The notes: generated by a model from the sequence alone, not told the origin. DNA of 64,000 bases from VXNE01 sp965200505 (GCA_965200505.1 OZ241343.1:2852001-2916000); one strand, 5' to 3'. Shown: positions 49,600 through 61,379, counted from the stretch's first letter. Program-made: numbers and translations.

Positions 49600-52500
49600 A
49601 TGAGAAACGCCGCCATAGCGCTCGTCTGCGCATTGACGCTATCCGTTGCCGCACAGGCCCAAGACGCCGAAGACGCGGTGCCGGACGCCCAAGCCCTAGA
49701 GGAAATCGTCGTCACCGGCACCCGTGTGCGGCGCTCCAGCTTCGACTCCGCCTCGCCGCTCTCCATCATCACCGCAGACGACTTGAACTCGCTCGGCATT
49801 TCCGGCCTTTCCGACCTTGTTGCCACGCTGCCCTTCACGCTCGGCCAACGGACGCAGACCGGCCTGCTCGATGGCTGCTGCGTCGATTTGGGGGACAACC
49901 CGGTGAACCTGCGGGGCCTCGGCAGCGAGGGAACCCTGCAATTGATCAACGGCAAGCGCACCCTCATCAAGAACATCAACATGCTGGCGCCGATGATCGC
50001 CATCGACCGCATGGAGGTGTTGAAGGATGGCGCCTCGGCGCTGTACGGCTCCGAGGCCGTGGGCGGGGTGGTGAACCTCATCACCGTGAAGGAGTTCGAC
50101 GGCGTCGAGTTCAACCTCTCCGCGGACGCCACCACCGACATGCCAAAGGGCGCATACAACCCAACCCGAACCCGCGAGCAGATGTGGCAGAACAGCGCGG
50201 AGATCATGTTCGGGCAAACCGGCGAGCGGTCTTCGTTCGTCGCCGCCATCTCCTACTTCGAGCGCGACCCCTTGCACAACGGCGATCGCCCGCAACTCAC
50301 CGGGCGCGCCTTCGGCACTTCGAGCGCCGGCCAACCCGGCGCGTTCTCGGTGGAGAACCGGCTGCCGCTGCCCATCGACGGCAGCCCGCCACAGCTGGCC
50401 GGCGGCGCCCGGCTGATGGTGGACCCTGAGTGCGAGAACCCGAACTTCGCCGGCTCGGATCAGATCGGCACGTTCGGCTGGCGGGAGTCTGGCATCAACA
50501 TGTGGGGCCGCTGCCGTTTCGACTTCAACCCCCACCTCGTGATCTTCGGCGAAGAGCGGCGTGTGAAAAGCTACGCGTACTTCCAGCATGAGTTCTCCGC
50601 CAACGTTCGCTTCGACACGGAGTTGAGCTACTCCACCATCTACACCAACACCCCCGACACGGGCTCCACCGGCGCACCCGTTTCCTTCATCCCCGGCCAC
50701 CATCCGGCCAATCCAGGCCACTTCGCGCCGCTGGTTGACGATGGCAGCCGTGCCTTCGGGTTCACCGCGCACACCCCGGGCAGCTACGTTGATGCGGATG
50801 GCGATGGCCAAGCCGATGTGGATGAGAACGGCAACCTGATCGTCACCGGGCCGCGCCAACGGCTGTTCGCCCAAGACATCCTCGACACGAGCGGCAATCC
50901 GGTGGCCGGCGGCGACGGCATCCCGGACCGCGGGGCGGATGGCAAGGTGATCGTCGTGGGCGTGGACCCGAACGCGACAGTGGCGGACGGCCTCGGCAAC
51001 CAAGTGCAGGTATTGCCTTTCAACGAGGACATCATCGACGCCTCGGTGCGCACCATCGGCAAGCAATTCCTCAATCCGAACTTCCCGTTGGACTGGAACC
51101 TTGGCGACATCTGGACCGATGGCCACATCTTCCGCATGGCGTCGAGCCTGCAATTCGACATACCCAACACGGGCTGGCTGGTCGATCTCTCGGCCACCTA
51201 CCACAGCTTCAACTACGAGCAGGGCGAGACCGGCAAGATCACCTTCACCTCGCTGCTCGACAAGGCGCTGCGGGGCGAGGGCGGCGCCAGCGGCGATCAA
51301 TGGTTCAACCCGTTCGGCAATTCCCGTTACTTGGGCGACGTGCGGACCACGCCAGACAGCCCGCTCCACAACGACCCCTCCATCTATCAGTGGATCATGG
51401 GCAACTACGAGGACTCCCTGAAGGACACCCTGCTCGCCTTCGAGGCGTACGCCACCGGGGATCTGTTCGAGGGCTGGGCAGGCCCCATCGGGGTGGCCGT
51501 GGGCGCCCATTGGCGCCGCGAGTTCGAGGAGCTCACGTTCGGCGTGGACCGCGCGGTGACCGGGCCGGTCGGCGGCGGACAGAGCAGCGAGTACCGGTTT
51601 GAGCGCGACGTCTCCGCGTTCTACGCCGAGGCAATCATCCCCCTCTTGGCGACGGACGACCAAGCACTGGAACTGCAGGTGGCGGCCCGCCACGAGGATT
51701 TGGGCGACGTGGACACCACAGACCCGAAGATCTCGCTCCTCTACAAGCGTACGTCCATCAACTTCCGGGCCTCTTGGGGCACGTCGTTCCTGGCGCCCAC
51801 GTTGGCCGATCAACTCACCCCGGAAGACCGGCAATTCGAGACCTTGACGGACCCGATCAATGGCGACTTCGAGGGTGCCTTCCGACTCGCCGTCTTCTCC
51901 GGAGACCCGAACCTGCAGCCGCAGACGGCGGACGTTTACAACCTCGGCTTCTCGTGGGCCCCGGGTGGCGCCCTCGACGGGCTGCTGCTCGAGGCGGACT
52001 ACTGGCGGTTCGACTACACCGACCAAATCGTGACCACTTCGGCGCTGGAAATCGTCGCCGCCGAGTATCAACGGTTCCTCGACGCCGGCTACACCGCCGG
52101 TGACGCGGCCGACGTGGCGGCGTTCCTGGCCTCTTCCCAACGAGACCGCCGGGTGGGACGCGACGCCTTGGGCCAGCTCACCGCGGTGCGGGTGTCCAAG
52201 ATCAACGCCGCGTCGGTGTTGACCAGTGGCGTGGACCTGCACGCCCGCTACGACTGGCAGCTAGGCAACATCGGCGACTTGGCTTTGGACTTGAGCGCGG
52301 TTTACGTGAACGAGTTCAAGTATCGCGCGCGGCCCACCGACCCGGAAGTGGACGGCGTGGGCCTGCGCAACGCCCGCACGGCCATCGCCTTCCCCACCCC
52401 GGAGTGGCGCTTCAACCTGAGCGCGCGATGGAGCCGGGCGCGCCACGCCGTCACAGGCATCGTGCATTACTTCTCGGATGTGGAGAATCAGAACCTCATC

Positions 52501-52737
52501 GGCTTCCCGACCAATCCGAAGACCATTGAGTCCAACCCCACCTTGGATCTGCAATATGCCATCACGCTGCCCTTTGGCGTCATGGGCCGACGCACCGAAA
52601 GCGAGCTGGCGGTTGGCATGTTCAACGTGACCAACGAGATGCCCACGCCGCTCATCAACGATCTGCAGGGCTTCGACTGGTTCTTGGAAGACCCACGCGG
52701 GCGGCGCGTTTACGTGCGGTTCCGCCAATCGCTTTAG
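49600..52737 (+). CDS. TonB-dependent outer-membrane receptor 1
   Basis: A 1045-residue receptor with a signal peptide (MRNAAIALVCALTLSVAAQA), a plug domain (EEIVVTGTRVRRSSFDSASPL, GLGSEGTLQLINGKR, LKDGASALYGSEAVGGVVN) and a long barrel. AGGGGGA 7 bp before the ATG supports this start over longer in-frame options through the pseudogene. The size and the plug pattern fit receptors for organic nutrients rather than classical siderophore receptors, but the ligand is unknown. The dioxygenase gene follows immediately. Confidence 0.9.
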   Translation: MRNAAIALVCALTLSVAAQAQDAEDAVPDAQALEEIVVTGTRVRRSSFDSASPLSIITADDLNSLGISGLSDLVATLPFTLGQRTQTGLLDGCCVDLGDNPVNLRGLGSEGTLQLINGKRTLIKNINMLAPMIAIDRMEVLKDGASALYGSEAVGGVVNLITVKEFDGVEFNLSADATTDMPKGAYNPTRTREQMWQNSAEIMFGQTGERSSFVAAISYFERDPLHNGDRPQLTGRAFGTSSAGQPGAFSVENRLPLPIDGSPPQLAGGARLMVDPECENPNFAGSDQIGTFGWRESGINMWGRCRFDFNPHLVIFGEERRVKSYAYFQHEFSANVRFDTELSYSTIYTNTPDTGSTGAPVSFIPGHHPANPGHFAPLVDDGSRAFGFTAHTPGSYVDADGDGQADVDENGNLIVTGPRQRLFAQDILDTSGNPVAGGDGIPDRGADGKVIVVGVDPNATVADGLGNQVQVLPFNEDIIDASVRTIGKQFLNPNFPLDWNLGDIWTDGHIFRMASSLQFDIPNTGWLVDLSATYHSFNYEQGETGKITFTSLLDKALRGEGGASGDQWFNPFGNSRYLGDVRTTPDSPLHNDPSIYQWIMGNYEDSLKDTLLAFEAYATGDLFEGWAGPIGVAVGAHWRREFEELTFGVDRAVTGPVGGGQSSEYRFERDVSAFYAEAIIPLLATDDQALELQVAARHEDLGDVDTTDPKISLLYKRTSINFRASWGTSFLAPTLADQLTPEDRQFETLTDPINGDFEGAFRLAVFSGDPNLQPQTADVYNLGFSWAPGGALDGLLLEADYWRFDYTDQIVTTSALEIVAAEYQRFLDAGYTAGDAADVAAFLASSQRDRRVGRDALGQLTAVRVSKINAASVLTSGVDLHARYDWQLGNIGDLALDLSAVYVNEFKYRARPTDPEVDGVGLRNARTAIAFPTPEWRFNLSARWSRARHAVTGIVHYFSDVENQNLIGFPTNPKTIESNPTLDLQYAITLPFGVMGRRTESELAVGMFNVTNEMPTPLINDLQGFDWFLEDPRGRRVYVRFRQSL

Positions 52738-52762
52738 GTTGGACGGGGCGGCGAGGCAAGCG

Positions 52763-53710
52763 GTGGACGTTCAGGCGTTCTTCGACGCGCTCGACGAGAA
52801 GCGCAACTACGTGGCCCGGCGGTTGGCCGAGGAACCGTTGCCCCGCGGCCGCGACGCCACCGCCGCGGTGCGCGAGGAGATTCGCCAACTTGGATTGGAG
52901 GACCAAGTGGCGGACTTGGAGACGGACGGCTTCACGGTGGTGCCGCCGGCGAAGGTGAACCAGCCCGGCCTCGTCGAGCGGCTCAAGGCGGCCACCGAGC
53001 GCGTCGAGGCCACACGCCCCCCAAACACCTACAACCAAAGGAGCGGCGGCATCGAGGCCGGCGCCGCGGTGGGCATGATCACGTTCGACATGCTGGAGGA
53101 AGACCGCGCCTTCGAGGAAGCGCTCTTGGCACCGGCACCGCTCGCCTTAGTCACCTATCTGTTGGGCTACCACGCCAAGGCGGGCATGGTGCTGACGCTG
53201 ACCAAGGGCCAGGGCTCCGCCCCGCTGCCCATCCATGCGGACTCACGTTGCCGGTTCCCCGAGCCTTGGCCCACCTATGCGCAGATGTGCAACGCGACGT
53301 GGCTGCTCTCGGACTACTCGAAGGACGAGGGGGCGCTGTGCTTCGTGCCCGGCAGCCACCTCTTGGGGCGCGGCCCCACGGTGGAGGACGTGCCCGACGT
53401 GGTGGCCGAGCACGAGGCGGTCCACACGGTGGAGGCGCCGGCCGGTTCGGTGGTGATCTGGCATGGCAACACTTGGCATGGCGCCCACGCCCGCACCGCG
53501 CCCGGGCTGCGGCGCGCCATGGTGAACGTCTTCATGCGGCAATACCTCATCACCGAGGAACCGGTGTACCTCACCACCTCGATGGCCGCGCTGAAACGCA
53601 ACCCGGCGCGTTTTGGCGCGTTGGTCGGCCTCGCCGACTACCAGCCCTACGACCGGCGCGGCCCGAGGGTGGCGGAGAACCGCATTTCAGGCATCTACCT
53701 GCACGAATAG
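52763..53710 (+). CDS. Phytanoyl-CoA dioxygenase family protein
   Basis: A 315-residue Fe(II)/2-oxoglutarate-dependent oxygenase of the PhyH family. The metal triad is IHADS (HxD) and the distal His in WHGNTWHGAHAR, with an Arg (LRRAMVNVF) for 2-oxoglutarate. The GTG at 52763 has AGGCAAG upstream; a TTG at 52739 directly after the receptor stop is the other option. Probably hydroxylates a substrate brought in by the adjacent receptor; that pairing is inference. Confidence 0.82.
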   Translation: MDVQAFFDALDEKRNYVARRLAEEPLPRGRDATAAVREEIRQLGLEDQVADLETDGFTVVPPAKVNQPGLVERLKAATERVEATRPPNTYNQRSGGIEAGAAVGMITFDMLEEDRAFEEALLAPAPLALVTYLLGYHAKAGMVLTLTKGQGSAPLPIHADSRCRFPEPWPTYAQMCNATWLLSDYSKDEGALCFVPGSHLLGRGPTVEDVPDVVAEHEAVHTVEAPAGSVVIWHGNTWHGAHARTAPGLRRAMVNVFMRQYLITEEPVYLTTSMAALKRNPARFGALVGLADYQPYDRRGPRVAENRISGIYLHE

Positions 53711-53770
53711 TAGTCGCCCGGCGACAGGGCGAGGCGGCGCCTCTTCGTTTGCTTGGGGGGCCGCCGGTGG

Positions 53771-55096
53771 CTAGCCGCCAAAGCCCTCGTCGAGGAGGCC
53801 GGCCTGCACCTCGCCGCAGAGGGCATCGACGTGGTGCTCCGTGGTGGCGGTGGAAACGCAACCGGCCACCCCCATGCCGAACAGCCACATGCCGTGGTTC
53901 TGCAGGAAGTCGCGCATGAAGGCACTTTTGCGCCGTTCCTCGGCGGTGGGCCAAACGTCATCCAGCCGGCGCATGGGGCGTTCATGGAAGTGCATGGTGA
54001 AGAGCGAGCCGGCGCCCGTCACCTGGCCGGCCACGCCGTGCTCCTCCAGCACCGTGCGCAAACGTGCCCGCAGCGTGGCGCCCAAGCGGTTCAACGCCGC
54101 AAAACGCGCTTCGTCCATGTCCGTCATGGCCACCAAGCCGGCCGTCATCGTCACCGGGTTCGCGTTGAAGGTGCCGCCGTGGTGCATCGGCGCCGGACGC
54201 TCGGCGTTGTCCTCGAAGACGGACATCACCGCGGCGCTGCCGGCCAGTGCGCCAACGGGAAAGCCGCCGCCGATCACTTTGGCGATGGCCGTGAGGTCCG
54301 GCGTGAGGCCCAAATCGCCTTGGGCGCCGCGGTAGCCGAGCCGCAGGCTCACCACTTCGTCCAAGCAGAAGAGGATGCCGTGCTGGCGGCTCAAGCGTTG
54401 CAGGGTGTCCAGGTAGTCCGCCTCGAAGGTCGCCATGCCGAGGGCCAGCGGCATCGGGTCGATCATCACCGCCGCGAGCTCCGCGGCATGGCGCTCGATG
54501 AGGGCTTCGGTGGTGGCCACGTCGTTGAACGGCAGCACCACCACTTCGTCCAACACGGACTGCGGCGTCCCACCGCAGTACGGCTTGGCGATGGGCGCCC
54601 GTTCGCGCCGGTCGTTGGGGCCGTTCGAGAGGCTCACTTCGGCGAAGTCGTAGGAGCCGTGGTAGCACCCCTCGATCTTGGCGATCTTCGGCCGGCCGGT
54701 GTAGGCCCTCGCCACCTTGATGAGGTTCATCACCGCCTCCGAACCAGAGTTCATGAACCGCACCCGCTCGAACGACGGCACCCGCGCCGTGAGCAGCTCG
54801 GCGAGCTGGATTTCCACTTCCGTGGCCATCGCCATGCCCGTGCCCAGCGCCAACTGCTTGCCCACGGCCTCCACCACCGGCGGGTAGGCGTTGCCGTGGA
54901 TGAGGGACGTCATGTTGTTGTTGAAGTCGATGTAGCGATTGCCGTCCACGTCCGTGATTTCCGCGCCGGCGGCATGTTTGACATACAGCGGATGCGGTAC
55001 ACGCGCCACGGTGCCGCGGCTCAAACCGGCCGGCAGCACCTGCCACGCCCGTTCACTGAGCGCCGCGGACTGGGAGTTGGGGTCGGGAAGGGCCAT
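53771..55096 (-). CDS. Class III aminotransferase, glutamate-1-semialdehyde mutase-like
   Basis: A PLP enzyme of 441 residues resembling glutamate-1-semialdehyde 2,1-aminomutase: YIDFNNNMTSLIHGNAYPPV, NSGSEAVMNLIKVARAYTGRPKI, LDEVVSLRLGYRGAQGD and the PLP lysine in AIAKVIGGGFPVGA. Its place in a transporter/receptor cluster rather than with haem genes suggests another amino substrate. The ATG at 55096 is chosen over one 12 bp upstream. It follows the MFS_2 gene by 45 bp. Confidence 0.82.
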   Translation of the reverse strand: MALPDPNSQSAALSERAWQVLPAGLSRGTVARVPHPLYVKHAAGAEITDVDGNRYIDFNNNMTSLIHGNAYPPVVEAVGKQLALGTGMAMATEVEIQLAELLTARVPSFERVRFMNSGSEAVMNLIKVARAYTGRPKIAKIEGCYHGSYDFAEVSLSNGPNDRRERAPIAKPYCGGTPQSVLDEVVVLPFNDVATTEALIERHAAELAAVMIDPMPLALGMATFEADYLDTLQRLSRQHGILFCLDEVVSLRLGYRGAQGDLGLTPDLTAIAKVIGGGFPVGALAGSAAVMSVFEDNAERPAPMHHGGTFNANPVTMTAGLVAMTDMDEARFAALNRLGATLRARLRTVLEEHGVAGQVTGAGSLFTMHFHERPMRRLDDVWPTAEERRKSAFMRDFLQNHGMWLFGMGVAGCVSTATTEHHVDALCGEVQAGLLDEGFGG

Positions 55097-55141
55097 GGAG
55101 TTCCTCAAGTGTCAGCGTCCATCAATGTACCCCAAGGGGAG

Positions 55142-56554
55142 TCATGTCGGTGCCCGGGCGGCCGCCAGCCGCGCTGCCTTGGCGGCCAGTCGGCGTCGGA
55201 TGCGGGCTTGGCGCGCCTCGGTGAGCGGATAGGTCCACAAGAACGGCAGCGTACACAGCTTGAAGCAACTCGGCACCACCGAATAGAGCAGCGCCAAAGC
55301 CAGCAACGCCCCGACGGTGTTGCCCCCGGCCTCGCCGCCGAGCGCCGGGTCTGCGGTGGCGTCGAAGCCGAACAGGTCCACGGCGCCCAAGGCGATGCCC
55401 AAGGCCAGCGCCGCGGTGGCCTTCTTTACGACGCCCCACACCGCGAAATAGAGCCCCGTGCGCTGTTCGCCGGAGCGCGCCGTGTCGATATCGACCACAT
55501 CCGCCGCCATGGACGTGGTGAGCGACGCGAAGGCGCCCACGCTCATGCCCTTCATCACCTGCAGGAAAATGAACCCCGCCGCGCTCCACTCCGGCACGAA
55601 GTAGAGGAGGGGCATGACGAAGGCCCAGCCCGCGTACCAGAGAATGGCGGCAATGAGCGCCATGTGTTTGCCGATGCGTTCCGACAGGCGGCGCCACACC
55701 GGCACGCAGGCGACGCCGGCGAGGATCATCAGGAACAGCGCGAACGCATAGGAGGATTCGGCGCCCAACACATGCTTGCAGAAGAAGAGCGAGAGCGCGG
55801 AATCCATGGACGCGCCGACCACGCTGCCGGTGTAGCCGATGACGATGCGCACGAAGGGCCCGTTCCTGAGCATCAGTCGAAGCCCTTCTCGATACTGCTT
55901 GGCGTCCATTGCGCCGACGCGGACGCGGGGCGCCGGCGGTTCGGGCACGCCGAACACCGCGGCGAGCACCACCAACGGCAGCAGCAGGCAGATGACGCCG
56001 CCCGAAATCGCGAGGGCGCCGCGCAGCTCGTCTTGGCCGAAGAAGGACAGGATCATGGGAATGGACACGGCCAACAGGTAGCCGGCCAAGGAGAACTGCT
56101 CGCGGAATGCCGTGATCCGGGAGCGCTCGTTGTAGTTGCCGGAGAGCTCCGCCCCCCAAGCCGAGTAGGGAATCTCAAGAATCGTCGCGGCCAGGAAGAT
56201 CGCCACCGTGCAGAGCGTGAAGTGCCACATGCCCGGCGCTTCCGGCGGCACGAACAGCAGGTAGGTGGAGACCATCATGATGGGCACGCCGAGCACCAGC
56301 CACGGTTTGCGGCGCCCGAAGCGGCTGCGCGTCTTGTCCGACAGGAAGCCGATGATCGGGTCTGTGATGACGTCCGAGAAGCGGGCGACCATGAGCACGA
56401 GGCCCATGAGCCCCAAATCCAGCCCCAACTCGCCGTACAGCGGCGGGATGTAAACCGCGAGCGGCAGGCCAATGACGGTGAGCGGCGAACTCACCGCCGC
56501 GTAAAGGCAAAGACGCGCCCGGTTGAGCCGTTCGCCGCCGGCCTCGGCCTTCAC
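55142..56554 (-). CDS. MFS_2 (GPH-type) sugar or organic cation symporter
   Basis: A 470-residue transporter of the glycoside-pentoside-hexuronide/MFS_2 family with 12 predicted membrane helices. Family markers are RFSDVITDPIIGFLSDKTRSRFGRRKPW near residues 57-84 and a central amphipathic loop. It probably carries the substrate of the adjacent aminotransferase across the inner membrane. Ends 45 bp before the aminotransferase start, so co-transcription is likely. Confidence 0.88.
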   Translation of the reverse strand: MKAEAGGERLNRARLCLYAAVSSPLTVIGLPLAVYIPPLYGELGLDLGLMGLVLMVARFSDVITDPIIGFLSDKTRSRFGRRKPWLVLGVPIMMVSTYLLFVPPEAPGMWHFTLCTVAIFLAATILEIPYSAWGAELSGNYNERSRITAFREQFSLAGYLLAVSIPMILSFFGQDELRGALAISGGVICLLLPLVVLAAVFGVPEPPAPRVRVGAMDAKQYREGLRLMLRNGPFVRIVIGYTGSVVGASMDSALSLFFCKHVLGAESSYAFALFLMILAGVACVPVWRRLSERIGKHMALIAAILWYAGWAFVMPLLYFVPEWSAAGFIFLQVMKGMSVGAFASLTTSMAADVVDIDTARSGEQRTGLYFAVWGVVKKATAALALGIALGAVDLFGFDATADPALGGEAGGNTVGALLALALLYSVVPSCFKLCTLPFLWTYPLTEARQARIRRRLAAKAARLAAARAPT

Positions 56555-56589
56555 GGATTAGCCAAGAGTTGGCGGCCCAGAGGCGCGAA

Positions 56590-56625
56590 CCCTAGGGCCT
56601 GCGGCAGGTGCCACAGGCCCTAGGG
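56590..56625. terminator. 12-bp-arm hairpin after TonB receptor 2
   Basis: CCCTAGGGCCTG (56590-56601) pairs perfectly with CAGGCCCTAGGG (56614-56625) across a 12-base loop, 11 bp after the receptor stop on the minus strand. No clear T-run follows, so it may be a factor-independent terminator of low efficiency or an mRNA-stabilising stem separating receptor from MFS_2 expression. Confidence 0.55.
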
Positions 56626-56636
56626 ATGCGCCGAGC

Positions 56637-59189
56637 CTAGAGGCCGTAGCCGATCTGCAGCCCGTAGGTGCGTGGGCGGCCGAAGCGGTAGCCCACCTGG
56701 TTCAGCTCGTAGATGATGACCTCGTCCGTCACGTTGCGGACATAGGCCGAAAACTGCCAGCCGGAGCGCTTCATGGTGAGCCTGATATCCAAGGTCTCGT
56801 ACGGCGGCGCCGGGCGCTCGTTGTTGGCCGTGTTCCAGGATTCGGCGATGGCGTAGGCGTCCGCCCGAGCGGTGGCGTCGTAGCCCATCAGCTGGAAGTC
56901 GTAGATGAGCGAGGCGTTGAAGCTGTACTCCGGCGCGTTGGCCAGCCGGTTGCCCGGTTGGATGCCCACGCCCAAGTAGCGCCCCGCGGCGGTGGCGAAG
57001 ATGTCCGCCTCCCAGTTGTAGTCGCCACCGAAGTTGAACCGGAGCGAATCGGTGATGGTGGTTTGCACCTCGAACTCCATCCCCTCGCTGCGCGCCTCGC
57101 CGGAGTTGCGGTTGTATTCGAAACCGAGGGGTGCCACGGATGGATACTCCTCCAACTCCTCTCGCACAGAGATGATGGTGTCCACCCAATCGATGCGATA
57201 CAGGGAGCCCACGAAGCTCACGCGGCCGTCCGCGAGGGTCGCCTTCACGCCGAACTCGTAGTTCTGGGCCTCATCGCCGTCGATGGTCTGCAAGCTGCCT
57301 AGACGGTCGATGTGGGTTTGGGCGGTCGCCTTGCGTTGGGCCGTCTCGTCCGCGTCCGCCAGCACCGCCTCGAGCTCCGCGATGGTCGCGGCGAGGCCGG
57401 CGTTGACGATGCCCGGCCGGAACCCTTGCGAGTAGGTGAAGTAGAGCATCCAGTCATCTTTCGGGCGCCATGTGAGCGTGACCTTCGGCGACGTCACCTT
57501 GGTCGTGACCTCCAGATCGTTCAACGGGTCGCGCGCCGTGTCCACACCGGGCTGGGCGACGATCAACTCGTAGCTCACGTCCGCGTAGCGTGCGCCGAGC
57601 AGCAACTCCCAAGTGTCATTGATCTGATACGACACTTCCCCGAACACGGCCTGTTCGCCAAACGTTCGGTAGTTGGTGTTGCCGCCGACGATGGCGTTGA
57701 GGGTGGTGACGATCGCGGCTTGCTGCTCTAGCGGCACGTCCGGGTAGAAGTTGTATTGCAGCCAGCAATGGGTGTCGAGGGTGTCGTACACCGGCGGCCC
57801 GCCGTTGTAGCACCCCCGGTGGTGGCCAGTCTGCGTCTCGTCGTCCTTGTAGTACGCACCGGCCGTCCACTGCCAACGGCTATCGGCATTGGACACCAAG
57901 CGGAACTCCTGCACGAAACGCTCCGTGCCGCTGTAGAAGGCGCCGTCGCCACCCAAGCCAGTGAGCAAGGTGCGGCCGTCTTCCTGCAGGCCGAAGAGGC
58001 TCGTGACCAAACCGATGAGACCAATGGAGAACCGTGGGCTCGTCTCTTCCGAGTAGTCCCGCTCGCGGTCGAAGTAGGACGTGGAGGAGATGAAATCGGC
58101 GAAGGAGAGCTCCCAGTCGATCTCGAAGTTGTACATCGCCGCATCGTCGTAGCCGCCGCTCTGGTGGTCCCAATGCCCCAAGTCGGAAATGTACGGGTCG
58201 TCGTCAAATTGCTCGAACTCGCCGCGTGTGTAGTAGTCGGCCGCCCAATCCGCTTGGCGCGGCGTGCAGAACGGGCGATCCGGCAGCGGATAGACGTGTA
58301 CCTGCCCGGGTGGGTCGGAGGGCGTGGATTCGTTGAAGCAGTGGAATGCGAGGCCGGGGCCGCCATAGTCGCCGTTCACGATGTTCACCATCGCGGAGAC
58401 TTCCAGGGCGTCGTTCACATACCAAGAGACCTTCAGGCGCCCGCCAATCTCCTCGAACGTGTCCGTGTCCTTCTTGTTGCGGGGCGCGGCCTGGTCGATG
58501 ACGCCCTTACGGTCGCGTGTATAGCCAACGAACCGTGCCGCCATGCGGTCGCTCAACGGGATGTTCACCATCGCGTCCGCCCGGTACGAGAGGCCGCTGG
58601 ATTCGCCGATGGCCTCCAATTCCGTCCTGGCGTTCCAGTCGAAGCCGCTCACGTCCGGTTTTTTCGTGATGTAGCGCAGTGCGCCGCCCATGGCGCCCTC
58701 GCCGTACAGCGTGCCCTGCGGGCCCTTCAGCACCTCCACGCGCTCCAGGTCGAAGAGCGGCCCGATGGTCTGCGACAGGCCGCCCACCGCCGAGTCCGTG
58801 ATGGGCATGTTGTCGAAATAGACGCCGACCGTGGCGGCGCCCCCGCCGGCCGGTGGCGTGATGCCACGCACCGTGAGCGTGTTGTAGGTCTGCGAATTGG
58901 AGCGGTAGGCGAGGCCCGGGATGGACTGGTAGAGGGTCTGGATGTCCTCAATGCCCTTGTTCACGATGTCCTGGTCCGTGACCGCGGAGATCGTGAGCGG
59001 CGTGTCCATGAGCCGCGTGTCGCGGTAGGTGGCGGAAACGATGATCTCCTCCACGGTGCCGGTGCCATCCGCTTGCTCTTCCGCTTCCTCGGCGTGGGCG
59101 GACGCCAGCAAGAAAATCGGCGCAAGCGCCAGAGCCACAAGTGAAGAGAACCCAGCCGAACTGCTCTGTTCGTCGAAACAACTTCGCAT
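56637..59189 (-). CDS. TonB-dependent outer-membrane receptor 2
   Basis: An 850-residue receptor with signal peptide (ending LASAHAEEAEE), TonB-box-like EEIIVSATYRDTRLMDTP, plug motifs NTLTVRGITPP and VLKGPQGTLYGEGAMGGALRY, and a barrel ending YGLQIGYGL. GGGGGAAAG before ATG 59189 decides the start against an upstream frame that reads through the groEL terminator. Unrelated in detail to receptor 1. It heads the minus-strand group receptor, MFS_2, aminotransferase. Confidence 0.9.
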   Translation of the reverse strand: MRSCFDEQSSSAGFSSLVALALAPIFLLASAHAEEAEEQADGTGTVEEIIVSATYRDTRLMDTPLTISAVTDQDIVNKGIEDIQTLYQSIPGLAYRSNSQTYNTLTVRGITPPAGGGAATVGVYFDNMPITDSAVGGLSQTIGPLFDLERVEVLKGPQGTLYGEGAMGGALRYITKKPDVSGFDWNARTELEAIGESSGLSYRADAMVNIPLSDRMAARFVGYTRDRKGVIDQAAPRNKKDTDTFEEIGGRLKVSWYVNDALEVSAMVNIVNGDYGGPGLAFHCFNESTPSDPPGQVHVYPLPDRPFCTPRQADWAADYYTRGEFEQFDDDPYISDLGHWDHQSGGYDDAAMYNFEIDWELSFADFISSTSYFDRERDYSEETSPRFSIGLIGLVTSLFGLQEDGRTLLTGLGGDGAFYSGTERFVQEFRLVSNADSRWQWTAGAYYKDDETQTGHHRGCYNGGPPVYDTLDTHCWLQYNFYPDVPLEQQAAIVTTLNAIVGGNTNYRTFGEQAVFGEVSYQINDTWELLLGARYADVSYELIVAQPGVDTARDPLNDLEVTTKVTSPKVTLTWRPKDDWMLYFTYSQGFRPGIVNAGLAATIAELEAVLADADETAQRKATAQTHIDRLGSLQTIDGDEAQNYEFGVKATLADGRVSFVGSLYRIDWVDTIISVREELEEYPSVAPLGFEYNRNSGEARSEGMEFEVQTTITDSLRFNFGGDYNWEADIFATAAGRYLGVGIQPGNRLANAPEYSFNASLIYDFQLMGYDATARADAYAIAESWNTANNERPAPPYETLDIRLTMKRSGWQFSAYVRNVTDEVIIYELNQVGYRFGRPRTYGLQIGYGL

Positions 59190-59287
59190 CGCTTTCCCCC
59201 AATCGTCGTAGCGAATCGGAACCGTATTGCATAGGCCGCGGGGGTTGTCAAGCGCCGCAAGCAGCCGCGCACGGGCCATTCGGCCAC

Positions 59288-59313
59288 AAAAAACCCCGCC
59301 GAGGCGGGGTTTT
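59288..59313 (-). terminator. Factor-independent terminator of groESL
   Basis: On the minus strand a GC-rich hairpin (CCCCGCC-TC-GGCGGGG) is followed by six T residues, 20 bp after the groEL stop. The flanking A and T runs make it work in either direction. Confidence 0.9.
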
Positions 59314-59333
59314 CCGTGCGGACACGAAGGGCG

Positions 59334-60968
<1,635 letters not shown>

Positions 60969-60995
60969 TCGCTGTTCCTCTCTTGCTCTTGCCGG

Positions 60996-61286
60996 TTAGC
61001 CTTCGAGGACGCCGAAGATCTCGCTCTCCTGCAGGATGAGCAGTTCTTCGCCGTCCACCTTGACGGTGCTGCCGCCGTACTGGCCGAAAATCACCTTGTC
61101 GCCGACTTTGACGTCTGGCGCGCGAACCTTGCCGTCGTCGGTGGCCTTGCCGGGGCCGACCGCGAGCACTTCGCCCTGCGACGGTTTCTCGGATGCCGTA
61201 TCCGGCAACACGATTCCGCCCGCGGACATCGTCTCTTCGTCCAGCCGCCGCACGACAACCCGATCGTGAAGTGGTCGAATGTTCAT
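60996..61286 (-). CDS. groES: Co-chaperonin GroES
   Basis: A 96-residue co-chaperonin that caps the GroEL ring. It begins MNIRPLHDRVVVRRLDEE and carries the mobile loop (ETMSAGGIVLPDTASEKP). The ATG at 61286 is the family start. First gene of the groESL operon. Confidence 0.97.
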   Translation of the reverse strand: MNIRPLHDRVVVRRLDEETMSAGGIVLPDTASEKPSQGEVLAVGPGKATDDGKVRAPDVKVGDKVIFGQYGGSTVKVDGEELLILQESEIFGVLEG

Positions 61287-61379
61287 GCCTTGATGTCTCC
61301 CAAGAACTCCGTTTGCGCCCCCTTCCCCCGGCGGAGCGCCCAATGATCCATGCGCACCCGGCCCAAGCCCGGCATCGCG

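Noticed and set aside
53753..56623. 956-codon open frame on the plus strand
   Set aside because: It is antisense to the aminotransferase and MFS_2 genes, rich in His/Arg/Gln as expected of a GC-rich shadow frame, and matches no family.
59281..59313. Attenuator for TonB receptor 2
   Set aside because: The hairpin and T-run lie downstream of groEL on the same strand and upstream of the receptor, fitting a simple groESL terminator.
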